NCBI RefSeq assembly: GCF_963678635.1
Contig: NC_087068.1
Coordinates: forward strand, 22,101,029-22,165,028
Origin: Symsagittifera roscoffensis
Lineage: Eukaryota; Xenacoelomorpha; Acoela; Convolutidae
Direction: 5' to 3'
DNA: 64,000 bases
Numbering within the stretch: the stretch's first letter is position 1; each line of letters starts with the position of its first letter. The notes under the pieces were generated by a model, which ran no database searches, had not been told where the DNA came from, and saw only the letters and a program-made list of their open reading frames with translations. A program made the position numbers and the translations under genes. Positions 41,377 to 52,512 of this stretch are shown piece after piece.

Positions 41377-43492
41377 TGTTCGAAGTTAATCATTCTTCAC
41401 ACCATTGATGAATTTTGAGGCTACTGCCAGGTTCATCTTTCTGTTCGACTCATCTGGTCGGCTACGCCTTCTCAGAATCTCCAAATCGTCTAGAAACTTG
41501 TCTATCGTCTCATCTTCTCATTGTCTTCGTTTCTCGAAGCGCATCATTGCTTGGTGTACCTGCACCCCTGAGCTAAAACGGTTTAACAAGATTTCAAAGA
41601 TTTTCTCAGCAGTGTCCCGTTGGTACTGCTTTTTGGCCATCACTCAGTTTAGGACTGTCCCTTCCAAGTTACTGGTAAGCGCACTGCATTCTTGCCTTTC
41701 CGACAAGTCCCCTTCCTCAAAATGCAGTTTCATCACTTCTATCCAGGTATCAATACAGCTATCAGATTCGTCTTTGTAGCATCTTGGTTTCTGAAAAACC
41801 CTTCTGGACTTTTCGCTACGTTCATTGGTTCTAGATAACCTCATAAGGAATGTCTCCAAAGACCTGTTCAGAGATTAAAGGCTGTGGCTATTAATGTAGC
41901 TTCTCTTGAATGCCCTGCCTGAGTATCATTGCCCCCTGATAAGGGTTCTGCACTTGGAACTTCCCTTCCGTCCGAATCACTTGGATTGATTCTTCCTTGG
42001 CTCGCATGACTCATCCCTGGGCTTGCATGACTCCTGTTCCTGGAATCACCTCTCCAGGTTGCATGTGTGCCTTGCATCTGTTGTTCGTTTGAGGTCTGTC
42101 TGTTGCCAGTTGAACTTCCTCTGATATTTGGGCACCATTTTCTATTATCCCCTGTGGCATAGCCTGCTGAACTGCCCCTACCTCTGGTGGATCCATATGT
42201 CCTTCTCCTATTTTGTTGGTCATTGAAAATCACCCTCGGTTCCCTACTGGGTTCTCCCGAGTTCGACTCCCCACTTTTTGCTCCACTCCGTCCAACCTAT
42301 CGAAGATAGCCTGAGTTCGCCTCTCCATCATCGCATCTATCTTCGTTTCAAGAGTCCCAAGAGTCAGATCTTGTTGAATTCTCAACTTCTCCATGACGTC
42401 TCTTAATCGTAACTCTCTTTGCTCAGCCTCCCTAGTCAATCGCGACAGGTTCTTCGCTAAATTTTCATCCGTTCTCTCCTTCAAGCGTTTTTTGCTTCTG
42501 CTAGCTTATTGTCTGTTGCGGTTGATCTCTTCCCGCAGACTTTTTCTCTCGACGTGGACTGCCCTATCCAGTTCACTCATTCTTATGGACATCTGTTCAT
42601 TCTGTTCTCCTATACTGCCCACTATATTAGTCAAGGCTTCATCAATTGATGCTCCGTTTCCACTAGTGGCGTCACAAGTGGCGCTGTCACCCTGTCGAGC
42701 CCAGGTAGTTTGGTGCTGGTCGAGATTTGGGCTTTGATTCTCTGCCTCGACGTTTTTTCATTATCCACCTCTGAATCCGCCGGTGCGTTGCTTAGCCCTG
42801 TGTTTCTATACTCCCCAGTTCGCATTTCCGAATTCGTCATACTCTTAAAGTCTCCTGACTGGCCTGATGTGTTTGTGGTTTTGCTTATTGTCCTCACTAC
42901 ACCAAATTGGTCTATGGTACCAGTCCCACTGTAGGTGTAAGCTTCATTCTCCTGTGTCGAACTATTGAGGCTGACTTGAGATCCAATTTTAGCTTGCTCT
43001 TCATCGTCCTCTTCTTCCTCCTGGGATTCTCCTTCATCGCCTGTACCCGCTCCCATGGTAAATGGAAAGATGTTTCCTAAGGTGTTCCTCATTCTTTCTG
43101 AGAACGATGAGGACGTTGTCTGTTTCTCAGTCCCGCCTGCCATCATAGTTTTGTCCAGTGTCCCGGTGGAGGTGGCAAAATCTTGGCCTTGTTCTACCGG
43201 AGTGGATTCACTCGCCAGCCTTCTGTTCCCTCTGCCCTCCGGTCCATGTACTTCCTGGTCCTCGTCCATTGCCTGGTTCGGATGAATCTCCACTTCTACC
43301 AATGCTTTTCGCTCTTCTAAGAACTTTTGACTCCTGGTCTCAACCATTCTGCCTGAAACCGTCTCCCCATTGTCGGTCCGGGTTCGTGTGATCCTTTCCA
43401 CAAAAGGGTCGGTCGTTGCTTTTCTCTGTTTCCCAGGTATGAATTTCCTGGAGCTATCACCTAGTTTAGGTATCCTTGACTTTCTAGATTCA
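41377..43492 (-). pseudogene. H gag (N-terminal, coiled-coil and capsid regions)
   Basis: Pieces: 42631-43401 (256 aa, N-terminal acidic part), 42230-42484 (coiled coil, LKERTDENLAKNLSRLTRE-like in sense), 41868-42233 (Arg/Gly/Ser-rich) and 41405-41859 (capsid, WIEVMKLHFEE on the minus strand). At least four stops or frameshifts; the ATG region at 43492 has a one-base deletion relative to X. It aligns with X 23400-25568 throughout. Confidence 0.75.
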
Positions 43493-46489
43493 TTTTCAAT
43501 TTATCACTTCTTACTGCTTATACACTCAATTCGATTGCTAGTGTCCTTCTGATCTGACTACTGATAATGATAACACAACACGATAAATTCCAAAAGTTCT
43601 ATTAAATAGTGACCACGAATCCTTGTATGTTATCACAGTACAGCGTGTATACAATTTAATCACGATAATTGATTATTAGTTGTAAAACGTGAAGCTAGCA
43701 CAGTATGATGATATCAGTCTATTTAAAAGATAGTGTTCTCACTACCCAATCAAGCACAATTAATATTGATTTAAAACCAACATTGAAAAAAAATAAGAAT
43801 ATTTTCTATGAAAAACGTATGTGCTTTGTACTTTTAGTCAGTCGCAATGCAATAGTCGAACTTGTTTCTAAAGATAGAACTTTCCCTGCTTGGTGCTTCA
43901 TCAAACAGACAAAACTTGAAGGCAGTAATTTTCTCAAATGGGCGTCTATTGCACCCACCGAGTCCTGTGTTACCTATCTGCTTTCGGACTGCCCGAGCTA
44001 GACCTACTAAAATCCTCAGGGCAACCACTTTTCTCAAAAACGTTTCGGATTCCAATCCACACCAATGAGTTATACACTCTTGTTCAATTTAGACTTAGTG
44101 TCGCGAATATCCGAGTTTAGACCTGTTTTGTTTTGGTTTGGTTTTTTTTATCCTATTCCCAGCCTATCTCTTAATAACCTAAAACCTTTAACTACTTTCT
44201 TTTCTGTCGTCTTCTTAAGTCTTGACAAAACAATACCCCTCCGCATTGACAAAAATAGGACCCCTCCGGATTGGCAAAAATAGGGACCCCTCCGGATTGG
44301 CAAAAATAGGGACCCCTCCGGATTGACAAAAATAGGACCCCTTCGGATTGGCAAAAATAGGGACCCCTCCGGATTGGCAAAAATGGGAACCCCTCCGGAT
44401 TGGTAAAAACAGGACCCCTCCGGATAGGCAAAAATGAGACCCTTCTGGATTGGCAAAGTTAGACCTCTCCGGATTGGCAAAATTGAACCCCTCCGGATTG
44501 GCAAAATTGGGACCTCTCCGGATGTGTAAAAATAGCCCCTCGGGGACTTTTTAAATTCTCACCCGAAACCCTTCCGTATACGTTCTCCGATGCTTTTTTG
44601 CTGTTTGAATTAAAAAGGAAGGGTGTTTCGTCTTTCCCAAGACTCTTCCGGATTGAAGTTAAGCCTCTTATTTGACAATTCACCCTAACGGTGAAGGGTC
44701 TTATCGCTAGCCTAGTTTCGACTTGACTAAGGTTTTCTGGTGCCCTTAGCCTTCATTTTTCTATAAATTATTCATTTTTCAAGAACAGCGTAAAGTTGCT
44801 TTATTCAACCGTTACTACCCTTTGGTAGGGGTGTAAGGACTTTCCAAAAAAAATTTATAAAACGTGAAGGGTCTACCTTCCCAAATTAGTGAATTTGCTA
44901 AAAACAATCTTAAAAAAATTTCACGCTTACTTTTTTGAATAATTGATATTTCTATTAGTAAGCTCGGCTAATTTCTGTTCTAATGGTACTAAGATCAACT
45001 GGATTTGTCCAGTAGTTCCAAAGTTATTAACCAAAACGTCTTTTTTCTAAAATGAAAATAAATATCTCTCTTATAGGTTCCGCCTAACTTTTTTCGCAAT
45101 TTTGTTCTTTTCGACCTAAAAATTATTGATCCGAGCTTAGAAGGCCTGTTCTCTTCTATTTCAATGCAAAAAACCCAATCTAAAACGGTCTAGCTGAAAA
45201 GTTTTGCGAAAAACTATGCTATTCGGACCACTCCGGATCGATGAATCCACTAAATCAAACACGTTAAGTTCGATTTCTCTGTAACCCGGAAGGTTATCGT
45301 TAGACGAATTTTAAAACCTGTCGATTCACTTGTGGACGTTTTCCGAACAACAATTTTTGCTGTCCTAACTCAAAAATTTCAAAAAAAAATTCTTATTTTA
45401 TAGCGTTTCGTTTATACAAAAGTCGCGAAATTTAGTTTTTTGATACCCAAATAGTTCCAACCACTTCTGAACTAAACTCAACCGGTTCTACTTATAACAC
45501 TAGTACAACTATGATGTAACTCACTAATTTAGCGCTTTTTTTCTTTTCAAAAAATATCGTTATCTCAAAAATCGCGATTTGTGGGGGGATCAAAATATCG
45601 CTATTTTGACCCTAAAAACCGGTCCTTTTACTGTGTTTTTCACTGAACAATGATATAGGAGTATTAATAAAGGCTATATAATTAATGATACTAGTAATAC
45701 TATACCCCTCCTGGTTTGTTCAATATCCGAATGAAGGTGCTTAACTCAGAAATTCGCAGTTCGGTGAAGGGTCACTACAGTGCAGCACTGTCGAGCCCCC
45801 CACAGATTAATATCTTATTTTTTGTACCAAAAGGGATACAAAACTTGTTAACGATACCCAACAGTCGACTGTTGTTGTCGTTAAGTCCCCTCTTGTCACT
45901 CCTTGTACTGCTTGCCGGATCAGTCTTCTTCACTAATCCCGAGACCCTTCCGGATTGAGCGCAAATTAGCATTAACGTGCTTAAATACTCAAATAACCCT
46001 ACAGTACAAGCCTCACAAACGAGCCACAAAATTGATCGTAACGATCCTGACTGATTTTAATGCCTGTAACATCAATATATCTAACAACGACAAACGGGAG
46101 GGTCGGATCACATCTCGTCTGGGGGATGATTTCTACTGATTTTATACTTTTTTACTGTTTTTGGCTTTTTCGGTTATTTTTTATGTTTTTTGTTTTTTCT
46201 TGAGCACAATACTAGTTTTTGTTTGTTATCCTATATATCTGTAAGTGTTTTTGGTCACGCATCACTCAGGAAATTACGGGACCGCGAATCCCCCCACCCT
46301 TCCTGTTTCGTGAATTTTCGGTCTTAACTAGGTTAAAAAGCTATTCACGGAAATCCGGAAGGCTTTCGCGTTTCGAACTACACTTCCGCCCCGGCGGTTA
46401 GGGCATGTTAAGGGCGCTACTTTGAGCATCTGCTCGGCGCGGAGTGCTCGTTAACGGTTCTGCCGGTCATGATGTTAAAAAAGAATAAT
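43493..46489 (-). other. H leader, about 3.0 kb
   Basis: Colinear with the X leader but more diverged and without the 1.19-kb duplication or poly-C expansion. It holds the 25-bp minisatellite (44228-44535) and paired ACCCTTC / GAAGGGT motifs (for example 44643 with 44693). No coding similarity. Confidence 0.65.
44228..44535. repeat. 25-bp minisatellite, about 12 units
   Basis: Unit ACCCCTCCGGATTGGCAAAA plus 5-6 nt (ATAGG or ATAGGG). About 12 units with mutations rising toward the right end. It is the local expansion of the motif scattered in the X leader. The open minus frames across it are a by-product of the periodicity. Confidence 0.9.
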
Positions 46490-46504
46490 CACCCAGGAGC
46501 GCCA
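46490..46504 (-). promoter_or_regulatory. H primer-binding site
   Basis: Sense TGGCGCTCCTGGGTG, 12 nt after the LTR end. The identical 15-mer occurs at 47492-47506 after another LTR end, which supports pairing to one tRNA with the 3' end ...CCCAGGAGCGCCA. Confidence 0.7.
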
Positions 46505-46516
46505 TGAAAACATCTA

Positions 46517-47306
46517 TGTAACATTCGTCCGGAAGTACATATCGACGGAAAATAAAGCTAAGCTATAAAACGACTGGCCAGCGGCTAAACAATGCTCTAC
46601 ATGCTTTTCACCGTCTCTACCAAAGCAGTTCTTTTGGTAGTCTTTTCAACATCGGGTCGACAAAAACGTTACTGTTCTCCGGCTTCGACCAGAACGCTCA
46701 AATTAACTTATTTACATGCAAAATTAGTGAACTCACGGCTGAGTCTCAGTATCCCCAGATCACGAGGGCACTCCTACAAACAGGGCTATTACCATTTCTT
46801 GTATTACTATTGTCTTTGTTCAGTAGATAAAAATCATCATCTCCATCGAAGATGGATCAACTTTTCCCTTCACTCCTAGCTTCTCATTGTCAGAAAATGA
46901 ATCCAGATGTTAATTAAATTCAATTCAGGACATAACCAGGAAGCTAAAAGTTAGTTTAAAATGGTTCAAGTTCAAGTCCCAAGAGCGGTCTCTGCTAATA
47001 CTTTGTCGTATTCTTCTATCTCTTATCGTCGTTTTTCTCACAAGTATCGTCGTTGTTGTTTTCGCAGATTCTATCGTTGTTCTGTTTTATTTTGGATTTC
47101 TTTCAAAATGGCCGTTCTTGACGTTTCTCAGAAAGTCTGACGTCATCATTCGAAATTTTAAAAATTTAAAATACCAGAATCTTTTAGCCTTCCCGATTTG
47201 TCTAATCGCCTGAATAACGCTGTTTATCCTCTAAAACTTCCAATTCTCCAGGCTAGCGACCAACCCTCCGAAACTGTCTTTTTGTCAATTCTGGTCGAAT
47301 GTCACA
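46517..47306 (-). mobile_element. H 5' LTR (790 bp)
   Basis: Same termini as the X LTRs, and alignable over its full length with more substitutions and deletions. The TATA region is mutated; the AATAAA region is not clear. Its right flank (47307 onward) is the leader of an older element. Confidence 0.8.
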
Positions 47307-47517
47307 ATGAGCTTTTTGTCTTTTGCTCGTTTTTTTTGTCGATTTTTCCCGAGTTTTCTTAAAAAGCTATCACGCTACAACCGAAAGGCTTACACGTTCC
47401 CGCTGAACCGTACCACTAGTACTCTAGAATGGGCATGTAGCCCGGAGCTGTGTCAAGTGGGTTCGACTCCGTAGTCATGACGTCGTAAAAACACCCAGGA
47501 GCGCCATAAAAACACTA
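47307..47517 (-). mobile_element. Remnant leader with primer-binding site of an older element
   Basis: Holds CACCCAGGAGCGCCA on the plus strand (47492-47506), 11 nt left of an LTR end at 47518, so in sense it is a primer site just after an LTR. The rest (GAAAGGCTTACACG, CATGTAGCCCGG) resembles the far end of the H and X leaders. H has inserted into this leader at 47306/47307. Confidence 0.6.
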
Positions 47518-48013
47518 TGTAACAGTCGCATATTTCGGTCACATATGAGGCTTAAGAAAAATAGGCCCTATAACCATTGGCTCAAGAGTCAGGGACACTA
47601 TCTCTTGTGTTTTCTACCTTAAAACGGTCGGAGGCAATTTGGCTCACTTGCGGCATGAGACTAAAAACCCGTTACAGCTTAAAGGCCACTACCGAGATAC
47701 CCCCACTCTAGAAAATAAGAACGCCCCCATACTCAGGTCTCAAAATACGCCGTTAAAAACAGGGTCGGAACCTTACGTATTTAATTACTTTTTATCAGAC
47801 AGTGGACCTTTGATCTATTTCAGATGGATCAACCTAAAAACTCTCCCTAACTCAACATAAAAATATAAAACACACTCAGGAAAATTAAATTAGGTACTCA
47901 CATACCGACACGACCTCTAGAATTGAGTAACCTAATTATAAAGCAACTCTAGAATTGATTGGGTAATTAAGGTAATTAAGAAGTTTGAAATAAACAAGTT
48001 TTGACTCAAGAAA
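47518..48013 (-). mobile_element. Degenerate LTR-like sequence
   Basis: The first about 90 bp (TGTAACAGTCGCAT, TAACCATTGGCTCAAGAGTC, GGGACACTATCTCTTGTG) match the second LTR family. The remainder is unmatched apart from GATGGATCAACC near 47823, which also occurs in the X LTRs. The other terminus is not clear. No gene. Confidence 0.45.
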
Positions 48014-48335
48014 TGTAACAGTCGCCTACTTAAGTCACATATGAGCCTAAAGAAAAATAAGCCTTGTAACCATTGGCTCAAGAGTCAGGGACACTATCTC
48101 TTGTGTATTTATATGTCTGGATATTGCGAATAGCAATTTCGCGCTGCATTTTCCGACCACTTTCCCGCGCTTGTCAATCGGTTCTTCTGATGTTAATAAT
48201 TTTGTATTTTCAGTTGTCGCGAGAAACTTGAGCATGACAAGTCCCATTCGAATTTTTGAAAAATTTCATTTCACCCCAAAATTATGTTTCTTGTGTTGCT
48301 CAAGGTCAAACTTTCAAATATGATCTACTGGCACA
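48014..48335 (-). mobile_element. LTR of second family (322 bp), 3' LTR of unit B
   Basis: Plus-strand ends TGTAACAGTCG and about CTACTGGCACA (CGACTGGCACA in sister copies), an imperfect inverted pair like that of the X LTR. It is preceded in sense by a purine tract and the unit B coding block, and not followed by a TGGCGCT site, so it acts as a 3' LTR. Confidence 0.75.
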
Positions 48336-48346
48336 TACTCCCCGGT
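48336..48346 (-). promoter_or_regulatory. Polypurine tract of unit B
   Basis: Sense ACCGGGGAGTA directly before TGTGCCAG. Copies at 55792 and 62523 read GTCCGGGGAGTA. It is identical in core to the X tract at 6674, although the LTRs belong to different families. Confidence 0.7.
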
Positions 48347-48770
48347 CTCAAAATCGATGTCCTCATCGAGTGTCACCGTCTGCCAGTGAGCCCCCAGAAT
48401 GTTGAGTGTTGCTCAAGATACAGTGCCAGTGGTCATTTACAGAAGTTTGCAGCTGATTTTACTTTATCTACACCCCAAAATTCACAACCAAGCAAAATTG
48501 TCATAATATCGCTAAACAGCAATCAAATTATGCATACACCTGCACCCTAAATTTCCACTTTATAAGCTAATGATTAAAATTTCTTTCGTTTTACCCAATC
48601 AGAAAATTGTCATGCAGCATTTTGACTCATATAATAGATATAGCATATTAAAAACCATACTTTGGCTCATTAAAATTTCTTTTTCGTGACCTCAGATTTT
48701 ATCCGAGTTCACACTCCAGCCCCCTTTCTTTCCCTCTCAAGACTCAAGAAACCGACACTGAGCTCCCTGC
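48347..48770 (-). other. Unit B 3' untranslated region
   Basis: AT-rich, non-coding, conserved in units C (about 55803-56225) and D (about 62534-62950). It includes TCTACACCCCAAAATTCACA and CATATAATAGATATAG. No similarity to the X 3' UTR. Confidence 0.6.
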
Positions 48771-49313
48771 TCACTTCGCGCTCCTCGCCTTCGAGGTGCT
48801 AGGTCCTGATGCATCTGATACTGTGATCTGCCTCAGCAGCGCTTCCTCATCGTTGGAGCTGATCACGATCTCTTCCCAAGCCTTCAGTTGTTCGCAGGAT
48901 CGCATCCACTCCCTTTGCTCTTGCAACCTCTTCGCCTGGTTCGGCAAGCCCTTCACTTTAAATTCCCGGCTCAGGCAAAAGGAGTTTTGTAGGCTCAAAC
49001 TCACTTTCCTCACCAAGTCTTCTTCCAATATTGACTCCGTCGCCTTAGTGTTATCTCTAGACACCCGACCAGCTCTTTTCCAACCCGTTGTTTTTGCATT
49101 ACGATGGTTCAATAAGGGTCTTTTGAAGGCTTCCGGCCCTATCTCAGCCAGGAACTGTCGATATTCTTCCTGATGTTTCTTCATGTGATCCTTCGTCAAC
49201 GCGTATAACCAAGACGTCAATGTCGCTCGAAACCATGGGAAGAATCTTATGCGGCTCCATACATGCCTGACCTCCATTGGTATAGCGAATACCTTGCACG
49301 CAGTCTCAAACAA
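48771..49313 (-). CDS. Unit B: C-terminal part of 3' block (180 aa)
   Basis: Homologous to the last third of the X ORF at 7425: MFETACKVFAIPMEVRHVWS against LFETTCKILNIPMEVKKIWT, then DHMKKHQEEYRQFLAEIG and THRNA-type motifs. The C-terminal 80 residues (QNSFCLSREFKVKGLPNQ, QREWMRSCEQLKAWEEIV, ending at Ser-Ala-Lys) are charged and have no counterpart in X. It starts after a deletion or frameshift at 49315. Function unknown. Confidence 0.65.
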   Translation of the reverse strand: MFETACKVFAIPMEVRHVWSRIRFFPWFRATLTSWLYALTKDHMKKHQEEYRQFLAEIGPEAFKRPLLNHRNAKTTGWKRAGRVSRDNTKATESILEEDLVRKVSLSLQNSFCLSREFKVKGLPNQAKRLQEQREWMRSCEQLKAWEEIVISSNDEEALLRQITVSDASGPSTSKARSAK

Positions 49314-49474
49314 CTCAAGCCTCCTGCTATAATCAATAGGCGTGTATCGATTCCGCTGTTGGTGTCTTTGACTCTCGATACTTCGTTACATTTTCTTCCA
49401 TCCATCGCAACGCCAGCATTGAATTCATTACCAGTAGGGTCACCTTCTGTCGATGATCGGGTAACCCGATTGAC

Positions 49475-50416
49475 CTAACTTCTTCCACGTCCTATATTCC
49501 CGATCGTGTTTTGTCTCTCGAAGTCACTCGTGTTCTCACCCTCCAGGCTCAAGAGTTCCTCCCCCAAGATCTCACCCAAGCTATCTCTTTGTTCCCCCGG
49601 TACAGTCCCCAGGATATTCCTCAACACTCTTTGCGAATGATGCGACCTTCGAGCCAGGCGTACGCATTTGGGCACTGAGAAGGCTTTGTCGATCAGTATC
49701 CTCTGGCTGGATACCTCCACCATCGCCATGTGTAGTGGGTAGTGGCTTCCACAAATGTTGGCCATGACTGATCCCACTAGGTACTTTGCGTTCACTGGCA
49801 AACTATAGGCTTCACTCAAGGGAAACCCCTTTTCCGCCTCCAGACCAGTCTTCCACCCTCTGATATGCTTCTGGGTTATTTGCAGCGCTCCAGGCCATGA
49901 CTCCACGCTCAACGCTGTTACCAAATGGTGCTCAGACTCCAGCATCTCCAGCGACTGTAAACTGCTCATCCTTGAGAAGAACCCCAACGCTGTTGCTATA
50001 TTTACGGTAGTGTTCGTGTAACACTCAGCCACTATCTGCACTTCACTCTTCTCTTTCTCGGTGATGTCGCCGAACCAAGTGGCTAGGTCTTCTCTCTGAA
50101 AGGACTGTATCCTGACACATGATCGTCCATCGCAACAATGCTCTGTCAAATCGAGACAACTACCGGGTTCCATCTTCTTCATGGACTTCTCTAGCTTATT
50201 CATAATTTCTCCCGGCTCCTTATTCTGGGGTAGGATCGGCTTGTGTATCACGTTCAGTGTTCCCAAGTCTTCATCCTTCGTCGGCGACAGTCTTACTCGC
50301 TCCGTGACTTCTTCTATCAGGCTTGCATGTGGATATGGGCACCAAGAAAGCCACAGCAATTTACAATTATCAATTTCAATTACCTTCGCTGTCCAAAACT
50401 TCAACAGCTCTGTCAC
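49475..50416 (-). CDS. Unit B: 3' block ORF (313 aa)
   Basis: Corresponds to X 7900-9200: LLKFWTAKVIEI, DLTEHCCDGRSCVRI, NIATALGFFSRMSSLQSLEML, NAKYLVGSVMANICGSHYPL and AFSVPKCVRLARR. A private deletion of about 190 bp removes the LTHGECPCHCLAQ segment kept in unit C. The CCDGRSC cluster aligns with VCGVEGHVCGG in X, so at least some Cys positions are kept and may bind metal (inference). Function unknown. Confidence 0.65.
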   Translation of the reverse strand: MTELLKFWTAKVIEIDNCKLLWLSWCPYPHASLIEEVTERVRLSPTKDEDLGTLNVIHKPILPQNKEPGEIMNKLEKSMKKMEPGSCLDLTEHCCDGRSCVRIQSFQREDLATWFGDITEKEKSEVQIVAECYTNTTVNIATALGFFSRMSSLQSLEMLESEHHLVTALSVESWPGALQITQKHIRGWKTGLEAEKGFPLSEAYSLPVNAKYLVGSVMANICGSHYPLHMAMVEVSSQRILIDKAFSVPKCVRLARRSHHSQRVLRNILGTVPGEQRDSLGEILGEELLSLEGENTSDFERQNTIGNIGRGRS

Positions 50417-51290
50417 TTCAAAATTTTTGTGGGCATTCCCGGCCTATAATCCAAAAAAGGGTTGTATGGTATCCCCATTACTCCAGATACATATTGGTAT
50501 TCCCACCATTTGTTGGGTTTCGAGTAGTCTCTAGCCAGGGCTAAATTGCGATGCACGTCATGCCCCTCTTCGAATTTCTTGTTGTAGAACCTCCGTATAT
50601 CGTCAAGTTTCTCATGACTCTCTAGAGACTGTCTGGAGTCATCCTCCTTTTCGATTCCAGTACTGTGGTACACGTTCATTATGAGCGTGGAGACTCTCCT
50701 TTCCATAGTTTTGCTTCCCGTCGCCTTCTGATGACATGTTTGGACGGTACTGTTGGTCATCACTGACATTATCCACCTCAAGAAACAAGTGGTATCTTTT
50801 CTCTTCGCTAGGCTCAAACCGGAATTATCTCTGGCAATAAGCTGCACCAGCATTTGATAAACCTCCAGACTCTTGCTGCCCAGCTTCAAGTTATCGTGTG
50901 AGGTCAACAATTCTAGTTCTATTCCCACCAGGCTCCATGCGAACATCAATTGTCCTGCCGTCCTGACGAAAAGGCTTGCCATCAATGGTAACGCAGACGA
51001 GGGTCTTCTCATCGCCTCTTTGAAGTATTACCGCAGTAGATTTTGCCAAGTTCCTTTCAGCTGGTTCCCCAACTCTAACTTGTTAATCTCGGCTTTTTGC
51101 TGGGTAGCCCAATTACGACGCTTGCGGGACACTCCACAATCGAGTTTCTTCAGGCAGTCCTCTAGTTCTTTCATGGTCTCCAGAGCCATTCACCAAGGTC
51201 GAGCGGTATTCCTCGTCGCATTTCTCTCAAGAGGATCGCTAGCTACTCGTTCCCCATGGCCTGGTGCTCAGTCGAGATCCAATCTTTGCT
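50413..51290 (-). pseudogene. Unit B: 3' block ORF, one or two stops (matches the intact 284-aa ORF of unit C)
   Basis: 50413-51012 is open (199 aa): MFAWSLVGIELELL, KRKDTTCFLRWIMSVMT, and at the end YVSGVMGIPYNPFLDY. Upstream, to 51290, the frame matches unit C (ELEDCLKKLDCRVSRKRRNW) but is broken near 51030 and 51190. Equivalent to X 9200-9800. Confidence 0.65.
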
Positions 51291-51302
51291 AACGTCCACT
51301 TC

Positions 51303-52359
51303 CTATGTTTGTTCACTCGTCGAACCACTTTTGGTGTTTGCAATATGAGGTCGGTAGTCTTCCTCTGTTGCCGAGCTCGTCGAGACTTTCATGCCCTTCA
51401 TGACCTCGGCCAGCTTCCTTGGCGCGGAGCTTCCCTTATAAGCTGCTGTCTTCCATCGCGCTAAAATTATGGGAGCCGTCTCCTTCAGATTATTTTCAGA
51501 GACCGCATCCGCCGAGGGACTACTCAACTCTTCTGTCACTCTTCTCCTCTTCCGAGACCTTATCCCTCTACTTGGGGGCGTTGCCACTATCATCACTAAT
51601 TCGACTTCTTTACCCTGGTCCAGCCTTTCCAACTCTTGCCTCCCCCTTCTCGAGCCTTAAGGATATTAGTATCTTTAATCATATTACTAGTCTTACTCTT
51701 ATCATCCCTTTCAATCTTAATTATTTTATCATCAGTTTTTTTGTTCAGAGTAGAGCTGTCTATACATGCGTCATCTTTGGTCTTCCGCTCATCTTCCCTC
51801 AGTTTGATCATTTTGCTCAACAGTTCCTCTCTTGCCTTCTCATCCAATCCGCTACCCAACAAAACAGGTTCCCCGAACTTCACCACCGTGTCCCATAATT
51901 CCTCTTTGAAGTCTTCCAGCGTAGTCTCGCTCTTCACTTTCTGATTGAACTCGCTCAAGAACTCTCGCCACGCCTTCTCATCCAGAGTGTTCAGAAACAT
52001 CCATTTGTTGCCTTCAAAAGCGTTCCTCTTGCTTTCTTCAGCGCTCAAGAGCTTCATCTCCATGTTGGAAGTCTCGCTCGTCAAGGGCAATTCCAGGTCT
52101 TTGCGAGGGGATGATGCTACGGGTGGTGTGGCTGTGTTCGCCCAATCATCTCCACCAAGTCCAGCAGCAGTTCCTGTGTGGTGAAATCCCTTTCAGCTGG
52201 GTTCTGCTCAGGCGTATTCCCCACCTCCATTTCTTCTCCTGCTTCACTGAGAGTCTCATCCGTACTCTCCCCTTCTTCTGATTCAGCTCGTTTTCTCTCA
52301 AGTGCGTCTCTGAACCTATTCTCCACGTGACCGCTTCTCTTGTCTCCAGTGGTGCCCAC
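51303..52359 (-). pseudogene. Unit B: charged linker region, three frames
   Basis: Pieces 51303-51632, 51596-52090 and 52117-52359. They are rich in Lys, Glu, Asp and Ser, with helix-forming stretches (EKAREELLSKMIKLREDERK; EFLSEFNQKVKSETTLEDF). It is in the position of the acidic linker of the X 630-aa ORF but has no residue similarity that I can align. Unit C retains only the ends. Confidence 0.5.
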
Positions 52360-52512
52360 CTATAGGGGTGAGGTTGTTGCTGGGTCCAGCTTTTTGTACT
52401 CCGTGAGGGCTACATATAAGGGGCCTGCCGCATTTAGCTCCTTTTCTTCATGCTTCAACTCCAATTGCTCCAACCCGTAGGGCGCTCGATATTTCCTCGT
52501 GGCGAACGTCAT

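Larger units (their letters stand above)
35567..47306 (-). mobile_element. Element H, 5' part (LTR to first half of macro ORF)
   Basis: Sense: 5' LTR 47306-46517, primer site 46504, leader, gag 43492 onward, deleted nucleocapsid and protease, RT-RNase H, linker, integrase, acidic linker and the first half of the macro ORF, where X is inserted at 35567. Its remaining 3' piece is at 5147-5809. H and X are relatives of one family. H is broken by many small indels and a gag-protease deletion. Confidence 0.75.

Noticed and set aside
44228-44535. CRISPR-like array
   Set aside because: Units are contiguous 25-26 bp repeats without unique spacers, in a eukaryotic retroelement leader.
47400-47517. 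Possible tRNA (GGGTTCGACTCC resembles a T-loop)
   Set aside because: The T-stem does not pair and no acceptor or anticodon arms can be drawn. The CACCCAGGAGCGCCA part is explained as a primer-binding site.
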